Positions 7,446 through 11,568 of a DNA stretch of 11,568 nt are shown here, piece after piece; position 1 is the stretch's first letter; the number at the start of each line of letters is the position of its first letter. Source of the DNA: Myxococcales bacterium (GTDB lineage Bacteria > Myxococcota_C > UBA6777); contig JALTMC010000731.1 in the NCBI GenBank assembly GCA_027005175.1, positions 1-11,568 of the forward strand, in the 5' to 3' direction. The translations under genes and the position numbers were made by a program. The notes below the pieces were generated by a model. The model was given only the letters and a program-made list of their open reading frames with translations. It ran no database searches and had not been told where the DNA came from.

Positions 7446-8237
7446 TCACGATTTCGATGATGGTTCGTGAGATTTGTTGGGGTTGGGAACAGGCTCATTG
7501 CTAACTTTTACTTCTACGGCAGCTTCCTTCTCGTCAGCCACTTTTTGCTCCGGAGAGCGCAGGTCTGGAAAGACTTCCCAAGGCAAGAGTTTTGCCAGGA
7601 CAGGCAGCAACAGAGAGCCTCCTGGAACAAGAAAGATCGCAAGGGCAGGAACAAGTTTGATCATGTCATTGAGTTGTTTCGTTGCTTCGGCTATCTCTTC
7701 CTCGGTCAGCGTTTCTCCTGAAGAATATCGATACAAGACATCCATGGCTTTGCCATTTTGCTCCATTTGATAAGCCAGAGTCTCACGATTGGAGTTGATC
7801 ACGCCCTGAAGCCAAGGAATTCCGACATCTTCACGATACTCATGGTCACTAACAAACCGTGAAGTGTTGATGATGGTTCCCACGATATTTTCACCAACAC
7901 TGATCACTCCATCTTTAACCATGACGGTGCCTTCTACAGCTTTCCCACCGACGTAATACACACCATCCTGGAGATAGCCAACAGCTCCACTGACCTGTTC
8001 AACCACCATTTCACCTGTATGTTCGATATTTTCGAGCAAGGTTTTGGCACCACCCGAGAGGCCGTCCAAGAGCACCTTTCCACCGTCGGCCACAGTTTCA
8101 GCCACAGTGGTTGCATGCTCTACAAGCATCTCACCGGAGGCTTTGATGCCAGAGGTCACACCATCAGCAACGCTTTGAAAAAACTCTTTGGCTTGTTCTG
8201 TCTTTGAACCACTGGGGCCATTTCCATCGGTAGACAT
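7446..8237 (-). CDS. LETM1-like membrane protein
   Basis: 263 residues, ATG 8237, with AGGAG 7 nt upstream. Residues 172-228 closely follow the conserved membrane block of mitochondrial LETM1: S-G-E-x-L-T-x-x-E at 173-181, then K-L-V-P-x-x-x-[IF]-F-L-V-P at 194-205, L-L-L-P-V-L-A-K-L-L-P at 209-219 and a short F-P-D-L segment. The mitochondrial protein has the same order with LVPF..F..VPF.E.LLPV.LKLFPNMLP. One membrane span is predicted at about 193-218. The N-terminal half (12-125) is amphipathic with a duplicated G-E-M-[LV]-V-E (35-40 and 75-80), and the C-terminal tail (230-263) is charged and Pro-rich. There is no obvious LETM1 ribosome-binding-like C-terminal domain. Relatives act in K+/H+ or Ca2+/H+ exchange; that role is only inferred here. 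It follows the second cNMP-binding gene by 33 nt and precedes the aminotransferase by 42 nt. Confidence 0.78.
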   Translation of the reverse strand: MSTDGNGPSGSKTEQAKEFFQSVADGVTSGIKASGEMLVEHATTVAETVADGGKVLLDGLSGGAKTLLENIEHTGEMVVEQVSGAVGYLQDGVYYVGGKAVEGTVMVKDGVISVGENIVGTIINTSRFVSDHEYREDVGIPWLQGVINSNRETLAYQMEQNGKAMDVLYRYSSGETLTEEEIAEATKQLNDMIKLVPALAIFLVPGGSLLLPVLAKLLPWEVFPDLRSPEQKVADEKEAAVEVKVSNEPVPNPNKSHEPSSKS

Positions 8238-8270
8238 TCGAATACTCCTACGATTGAGGGACTACACGCA

Positions 8271-8981
8271 TTATTTTTGCATATCATCGTCGTTGACAAA
8301 GCTGACCTCATCAAGGTCAACATTCAGATGTCCCAACCCTCTCTCTGTGGACTGCAACAACTTCAAAAGGTCGGGAGAAGATTGGTTCCTATGAGGTTGT
8401 CTGTAGACCTCTTCTTCTGTATGAGGAGCCTCGTCGTACAAGTCTCCCCCTTGAAAACCTGTCATATTGATATACTCTTTCTTCTGCTCCACTCGGATTT
8501 CGCCCTCTACTTCGGCGTCGACATCTTCTGCCATCACCAAAGCATCCAGCCGTTCCATCGCGTTTCGGATCTGACGAACCAGATCAACGCTGACCATCTG
8601 GATGAAACGGATAGCCCAAGGAGCCCCTTGCTGCAATGCCCAAAGATAGGGTTTACGATGCAGGCTCAACAACTCGACATCTGTACTCGCACGAACCTGA
8701 GCGGTTCGACTTTGTCCAGACACCAGACCTGTCTGGCCGATAATCACATTGGACGAGAGAGAGGCCAGATGAACACATCGACCGTCGGGGAGATTTTTGT
8801 TGATCTGCACCGAACCTCGGACCAAGAGGTAGCAACAATCACCATCGTCACCTTCCCGACAGAGCATAGCCCCCTTCCGGTATTGCAAGTGGCGAAGCTG
8901 CTTTGCCATTTGAGTCAAATCCGTGTCACTGAGAGGAGCCAACTCTGGAAAAGAGCGAAGAACGGAGATAGGGGTTTCCAT
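8271..8981 (-). CDS. Cyclic-nucleotide-binding-domain protein with acidic C-terminal tail
   Basis: I start it at ATG 8981 (236 residues), 4 nt after the upstream TAG, with an AGGA just before it. A longer in-frame start at 9038 would overlap the upstream gene by 53 nt and add residues that do not belong to the domain. Residues 5-110 form a CRP-type beta-roll: L-R-S-F-P-E-L-A-P-L-S at the start, Y-R-K-G-A-M-L-C-R-E-G at 34-44, and a phosphate-binding-cassette-like I-G-Q-T-G-L (81-86) with S-R-T-A (91-94). The usual Glu of the cassette is Gln83, though Arg92 is kept, so ligand binding may be altered. Helices follow at 113-150, then an acidic disordered tail to 236. There is no helix-turn-helix domain, so this is not a CRP-type transcription factor. 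Confidence 0.85.
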   Translation of the reverse strand: METPISVLRSFPELAPLSDTDLTQMAKQLRHLQYRKGAMLCREGDDGDCCYLLVRGSVQINKNLPDGRCVHLASLSSNVIIGQTGLVSGQSRTAQVRASTDVELLSLHRKPYLWALQQGAPWAIRFIQMVSVDLVRQIRNAMERLDALVMAEDVDAEVEGEIRVEQKKEYINMTGFQGGDLYDEAPHTEEEVYRQPHRNQSSPDLLKLLQSTERGLGHLNVDLDEVSFVNDDDMQK

Positions 8982-8985
8982 GATC

Positions 8986-9489
8986 CTACTTACCACCTTT
9001 TCCAAAGAGCCTTTGCCACAGCCGCCCAAATGTGCCACCCGTTTGTTCGGGCTTGATCACTTCATGTTGTACCATTTGATTGATCTCTTGCAACCGTTCG
9101 CACAAAAGTACCGTCAGATTTTGTAGTAATTTTACAGCGGCGGGATGGCCCTTACGGATCATCGTCCAGAGGGAGCGGCGGGGAAGTTCGTAGAGACAAC
9201 CTTTCGAACAAGCCACAACAGTCGCAGAGCGTTCACAAGGGTCCACAAGCCCCATCTCACCGAGGACTTGACATCCTTCGCGCAACGCGATCTGAAGATG
9301 CCCCCGTGTCACCTCGGTTTTGCCACGAACGATAAACAACATAAAATCTTGTCTTGTACCCTCTTCGATAAGTAGTTCACCGGTCTCAAAATCCCGCTTC
9401 TCTGCACCCTTCAGGATTTGAGAGAGTTCTTCTTCTGTTAGATTCGATAACACCGGACTTGTCCGGAGTATTGCTAGTTCGTCAGACAT
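8986..9489 (-). CDS. Cyclic-nucleotide-binding-domain protein, single domain
   Basis: 167 residues, first gene of the operon, ATG 9489; a GGGGAGAGGA purine stretch ends about 12 nt upstream, a longish spacing. Residues 4-110 are a CRP/cAMP-kinase-type beta-roll: L-R-T-S-P-V-L-S-N-L-T, F-E-T-G-E-L-L-I-E-E-G at 34-44, and an intact phosphate-binding cassette G-E-M-G-L (77-81) with E-R-S-A-T (86-90), whose Glu and Arg usually contact the ribose and the phosphate. Helices at 105-142 align with those of the next gene (both have [SY]-L-W at the same place), so the two look like tandem paralogues. A short tail G-R-L-W-Q-R-L-F-G-K-G-G-K is basic and amphipathic, perhaps a membrane anchor. There is no DNA-binding domain. 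Whether it binds cAMP, cGMP or nothing cannot be read from sequence. Confidence 0.85.
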   Translation of the reverse strand: MSDELAILRTSPVLSNLTEEELSQILKGAEKRDFETGELLIEEGTRQDFMLFIVRGKTEVTRGHLQIALREGCQVLGEMGLVDPCERSATVVACSKGCLYELPRRSLWTMIRKGHPAAVKLLQNLTVLLCERLQEINQMVQHEVIKPEQTGGTFGRLWQRLFGKGGK

Positions 9490-9532
9490 TGTCGTAGACT
9501 ATCCTCTCCCCACTATGGCTGTCTATCGGTTG

Positions 9533-9561
9533 CTGATAGCAAAATCTCCCTGTTTTTGCAA
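9533..9561 (-). promoter_or_regulatory. Candidate sigma-70-type promoter for the cNMP/LETM1 operon
   Basis: On the minus strand TTGCAA (9561-9556) and TATCAG (9538-9533) are separated by 17 bp; each matches its consensus at four of six places. Transcription would begin near 9526, leaving a leader of about 37 nt. It is a candidate only, because short matches of this kind arise by chance. Confidence 0.35.
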
Positions 9562-9578
9562 GGGGCTACATCTATCAG
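9533..9578. promoter_or_regulatory. Inverted repeat CTGATAG/CTATCAG flanking the candidate promoter
   Basis: CTGATAG (9533-9539) and CTATCAG (9572-9578) are exact reverse complements, 39 bp apart start to start. One arm covers the -10 hexamer and the other lies just upstream of the -35. A third partial copy, CTATC at 9523-9527, can pair with the GATAG of the first arm. This could be an operator pair or alternative RNA pairing in a plus-strand leader. Confidence 0.35.
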
Positions 9579-9583
9579 GGTGC

Positions 9584-9614
9584 GGGTTCTCTGTGTCGGA
9601 GAGACCCCTTTTTT
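9584..9614 (+). terminator. Intrinsic-terminator-like hairpin on the plus strand
   Basis: GGG (9584-9586), a bulged T, then TCTCT (9588-9592) pair with AGAGA (9600-9604) and CCC (9605-9607) around a 7-nt loop, followed by C and six T (9609-9614). The stem has eight pairs with one bulge. No plus-strand gene lies upstream, so it would end either a short leader of the SPFH transcription unit, an unannotated small RNA, or transcripts antisense to the minus operon. Confidence 0.5.
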
Positions 9615-9660
9615 CATGGAATAGTTCGGTCCAAGGCAATACCAACCGCACCCCACTGCC

Positions 9661-9770
9661 GTAAAAACAAGTGTGCCTCCCGCAAGGACAAGCGTGTCTC
9701 CTGTAACGATGTAAAGACAAGGATCCTCTCGTAAAAACAAGGGACTCTAGCAAAGACAAGAGAGACCTTC
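9661..9770 (+). repeat. Five-copy degenerate repeat, consensus GYAARRACAAG
   Basis: Copies start at 9661 (GTAAAAACAAG), 9682 (GCAAGGACAAG), 9711 (GTAAAGACAAG), 9731 (GTAAAAACAAG) and 9750 (GCAAAGACAAG), with spacings of 21, 29, 20 and 19 bp. All point the same way and are followed by loosely conserved purine then CTC-containing sequence. Spacings near two or three helical turns would place the motifs on one face of the DNA, as in arrays of regulator sites. A degenerate inverted copy (GCAAAAACA, minus strand, 9559-9551) overlaps the -35 of the candidate promoter. Confidence 0.65.
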
Positions 9771-9931
9771 TCTCTACGAGAACGGGAAGCCATTGAGGCA
9801 TCCACGGTCTTCGTTCCTAAAAATTAGGGGTGGGTATATCACTCCGGTTGTCCCATCCTATTTTCTATGGTACGTATTTCGCAATTCTCCCTACTCTTTC
9901 GATACAACAGCATGGAGGCGAAGCGATATCC

Positions 9932-11479
9932 ATGACGGATTATTCAAGAAACCAGACAAAAACTCTTTTGGCTCAGATCGACGCATGGCTCTATCTTATC
10001 ATTGGATTAACCTTACTTTTTGGGACAGGCATTTTTCTTTCGAAATCATTCAAGTCGGTACCTGAAGGTAAGGCGATGGTATTAATTCGAAAAACGGGCA
10101 CGCCTTTAAGGTCGGGGCAGATTATCGCCACAGACAAAAAGCAAAAGGGGATTCAGTTGAAGATGTATCCTGAAGGATGGCATTTTCTGAACCCCTACAC
10201 CTGGGAAGCAAAGATCGTTGACAAAATCGAAGTACCCGAGGGCCAGCTTGGTGTTTTGATTCGCTTGTATGGAGCTCCCTTACCCAAGGGTCAGGTGCTT
10301 GCAGGAGAGGGTCAAAAAGGGATCTTAGCCAAGGTCCTTCGGCCGGGCCGTCACACCATTAATCCCTATGCTTTCCGAGTCGAGCTGCACCCCAAGATCT
10401 CCATCCCTGCAGGTCACCTTGGTGTTGTGATCAGAATATCAGGAAAAGAGCCAAAAGAACCAAACATGTTTATCACCAATAACGGGGAGCGTGGCGTACA
10501 AAAAGAGACCCTTGATGAGGGGGATTACTATATCAATCCCTACATCAAGAAGGTCGTCCCTGTTGATGTTCGTGCCCATAAATTCGAGATGCATGGTCAA
10601 CGGGGAATCACGTTTCCCTCCAAAGATGGTTTCAAGATCTCCATGGATGGCACCATCGAATGGTATATCGATCGCAAACGTGTGGCCGAAGTCTTCGTCA
10701 AGTACGTCGACAAACTAGACAGCAAGGATCGGGTGATCAAAAATATTGTAGACAAAGTTATCTTGCCCTATGCCAGGGGTTTTAGTCGAATCGAAGGGTC
10801 CAAGTATCTGGCCCGTGATTTTATTGGAGGAAAAACTCGACAACAGTTTCAGGATGAATTTTTGAGTGGGATGAAAAAAGCATGTGGCACACAAGCGATC
10901 ATTATTCGCAGCACTCTGGTAAAGAATGTGATTCCGCCCGAAGGGATCGTAAAGCCCATCAAACAGCGAGAGATCGCGATCCGTCTACGTGAGAAGTATG
11001 TTCAGCAGATGGAGCGAGAAAAACAGCAAAAGCAGCTTTCCATCCAGAAGACATTGCAATACAGGGCGAAGTATCAAAAGCAGGCGCAAGCGGATGTTTC
11101 TGTTGCGATCACCAAAGCAGAGCAGCGGAAGCAAGTGGAGATCATCAACGCTCTGAAGAAGTTACAGTACGCCAAGCTTCGACTTCAGGCTGCGCGAAAC
11201 GACGCTAAGATCATCCTTGCAAGAGGTCAAGCCAAAGCCAAAGTCATCTTACTCAAAAACAAGGCAAATGCGGAAGGTTTGCGAAAGGCGGTTGAAGCGT
11301 TTGGTACGGGTCAGGCTTATATTCGGTACTTGTTTTATCAAAAGCTAGCAGGCAGCTTTCAGACCATCCTCTCCAACACGAGAGGTCCCTTCATTCGTGT
11401 GTTTCAGGATCTGAGCAAAAGTCTCCCGACCACAACTCCTTCAACTCTGAAGCAAGGAGCAGCTCATGGCAAACCCTAA
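9932..11479 (+). CDS. SPFH/band-7 (prohibitin/flotillin-type) membrane protein with three N-terminal repeats
   Basis: I choose ATG 9932 (515 residues), with GGAGG 13 nt upstream; the longer GTG start at 9830 would add 34 residues with no clear signal and no Shine-Dalgarno. A single membrane span lies at about 18-37. Three ~57-residue repeats start at 43, 101 and 158, each with [VI]-P-[EA]-G-x-x-x-V-[LV]-I-R and later [PE]-G-x-x-x-x-N-P-Y. The SPFH core is about 158-345, including the D-G-F-K-I-S-M-D-G strand near 232-240 and the I-I-I-R-S-T-L-V-K-N-V-I-P-P-E end at 322-336. Residues 346-455 form a long charged, Ala/Lys/Gln-rich coiled coil, as in flotillins, then a short amphipathic end. Such proteins form membrane-attached oligomeric rings or microdomains. 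The stop TAA overlaps the next gene's start. Confidence 0.88.
   Translation: MTDYSRNQTKTLLAQIDAWLYLIIGLTLLFGTGIFLSKSFKSVPEGKAMVLIRKTGTPLRSGQIIATDKKQKGIQLKMYPEGWHFLNPYTWEAKIVDKIEVPEGQLGVLIRLYGAPLPKGQVLAGEGQKGILAKVLRPGRHTINPYAFRVELHPKISIPAGHLGVVIRISGKEPKEPNMFITNNGERGVQKETLDEGDYYINPYIKKVVPVDVRAHKFEMHGQRGITFPSKDGFKISMDGTIEWYIDRKRVAEVFVKYVDKLDSKDRVIKNIVDKVILPYARGFSRIEGSKYLARDFIGGKTRQQFQDEFLSGMKKACGTQAIIIRSTLVKNVIPPEGIVKPIKQREIAIRLREKYVQQMEREKQQKQLSIQKTLQYRAKYQKQAQADVSVAITKAEQRKQVEIINALKKLQYAKLRLQAARNDAKIILARGQAKAKVILLKNKANAEGLRKAVEAFGTGQAYIRYLFYQKLAGSFQTILSNTRGPFIRVFQDLSKSLPTTTPSTLKQGAAHGKP
10058..10573 (+). repeat. Three ~57-residue repeats before and into the SPFH domain
   Basis: Units begin at residues 43 (V-P-E-G-K-A-M-V-L-I-R), 101 (V-P-E-G-Q-L-G-V-L-I-R) and 158 (I-P-A-G-H-L-G-V-V-I-R). 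Matching second halves are Y-P-E-G-W-H-F-L-N-P-Y (79), R-P-G-R-H-T-I-N-P-Y (137) and D-E-G-D-Y-Y-I-N-P-Y (195). Both marks recur every 57-58 residues. This predicts three stacked small beta modules, the last continuous with the SPFH core. Confidence 0.8.
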
Positions 11480-11568
11480 GTCACGAAAGAGCCGAAACAA
11501 AGCAGAGGGTGCAAGCAACGGAGTGGAGAAGACTTCCAGGGCAACCCAAAAGAGCAGTACCCCCAGCA
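11466..11568 (+). CDS. Start of an unidentified basic, hydrophilic protein (3' end outside window)
   Basis: ATG 11466 has AAGGAG six nt upstream (11454-11459) and overlaps the last 14 nt of the SPFH gene, in a different frame, so translation of the two is probably coupled. Only 34 codons are visible, with no stop before the edge. The N-terminus is rich in Lys, Arg, Ser, Asn and Gln and has no hydrophobic stretch, so there is no signal peptide or early membrane span. I do not recognise it. Its position suggests a partner of the SPFH protein. Confidence 0.7.
   Translation, partial: MANPKSRKSRNKAEGASNGVEKTSRATQKSSTPS

Larger units (their letters stand above)
9490..9931. other. Divergent regulatory region between the cNMP/LETM1 operon and the SPFH gene
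   Basis: No gene is supported here. The stretch holds a candidate minus-strand promoter, paired inverted repeats, a plus-strand terminator-like hairpin, a five-copy short repeat and a small palindrome (CCTAA-AAA-TTAGG, 9816-9828), each listed separately. Frames such as the 92-codon one on the minus strand (9523-9801) only reflect the repeats. Confidence 0.65.

Noticed and set aside
7425-7448. Recoding of TGA as a sense codon, joining the LETM1-like and aminotransferase genes.
   Set aside because: No in-frame TGA occurs in the 1915 codons of the giant gene, and the aminotransferase itself ends in TGA, so TGA behaves as a normal stop.
7198-7470. Plus-strand frame encoding repeated F-T-A-L-T-G-D.
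   Set aside because: It is the antisense reading of the 21-bp array. The minus-strand reading continues into an enzyme domain and fits the operon direction.
8982-9038. Longer start (ATG 9038) for the second cNMP-binding protein.
   Set aside because: It would overlap the upstream gene by 53 nt. ATG 8981 has its own AGGA and follows the upstream stop by 4 nt, and the domain begins right after it.
8277-9056. A 259-codon plus-strand frame opposite the second cNMP-binding gene.
   Set aside because: The minus-strand product has a recognisable beta-roll, a phosphate-binding-like cassette and a good start; the plus-strand product resembles nothing.
9523-9801. A 92-codon minus-strand frame in the divergent region.
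   Set aside because: It has no ribosome-binding site, its composition just reflects the short repeat, and it runs over the candidate promoter and terminator.
9830-9931. GTG 9830 as the start of the SPFH protein.
   Set aside because: The added 34 residues resemble no signal peptide and there is no Shine-Dalgarno; ATG 9932 has GGAGG upstream and sits before the membrane span.

Overview
The window looks like a piece of a bacterial chromosome from a lineage that makes very large, modular, secreted proteins. CARDB modules, cadherin/Ig-like modules and long runs of 'DPC....C..G..C..GKC' cysteine units in one chain are best known to me from Myxococcota and related former deltaproteobacteria. Base composition looks balanced, and TAA, TAG and TGA all act as stops. 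The taxonomic placement is an inference from protein style only. I see no rRNA, tRNA, transposase, integrase or CRISPR array.

Region by region. (1) Positions 1-5747 on the minus strand are one uninterrupted reading frame of at least 1915 codons, starting at ATG 5747 behind a near-perfect Shine-Dalgarno and running off the left edge. It encodes a signal peptide, nine CARDB-like modules, four Ig/cadherin-like modules of about 93 residues, and a C-terminal cysteine array built from 7-unit, 28-cysteine super-repeats of about 150 residues. (2) Positions 5748-6332 are non-coding: the leader of the giant gene plus the 3' end of the next operon, with several small inverted repeats. (3) Positions 6333-9489 on the minus strand hold a compact four-gene operon in the order 9489 to 6333: two paralogous cyclic-nucleotide-binding-domain proteins without a DNA-binding domain, a bacterial LETM1-like membrane protein, and a class IV PLP-dependent aminotransferase with an unusual Lys/Pro/Val heptad-repeat N-terminus. 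(4) Positions 9490-9931 are a divergent regulatory region with five degenerate 11-bp motifs, a plus-strand intrinsic-terminator-like hairpin, and inverted repeats flanking a candidate promoter of the minus operon. (5) Positions 9932-11479 on the plus strand encode an SPFH/band-7 membrane protein preceded by three ~57-residue repeats. Its stop overlaps the start of a further basic, hydrophilic gene that leaves the window at the right edge.

How the genes may work together: the operon and the SPFH gene are divergent and share one control region. A cNMP-binding pair, a LETM1-type protein (the eukaryotic relative acts in mitochondrial K+/H+ or Ca2+/H+ exchange) and an SPFH scaffold could form a nucleotide-sensing module acting on ion or membrane homeostasis. 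That link is inference from adjacency, not something the sequence proves. The giant secreted protein appears to be an independent transcription unit.
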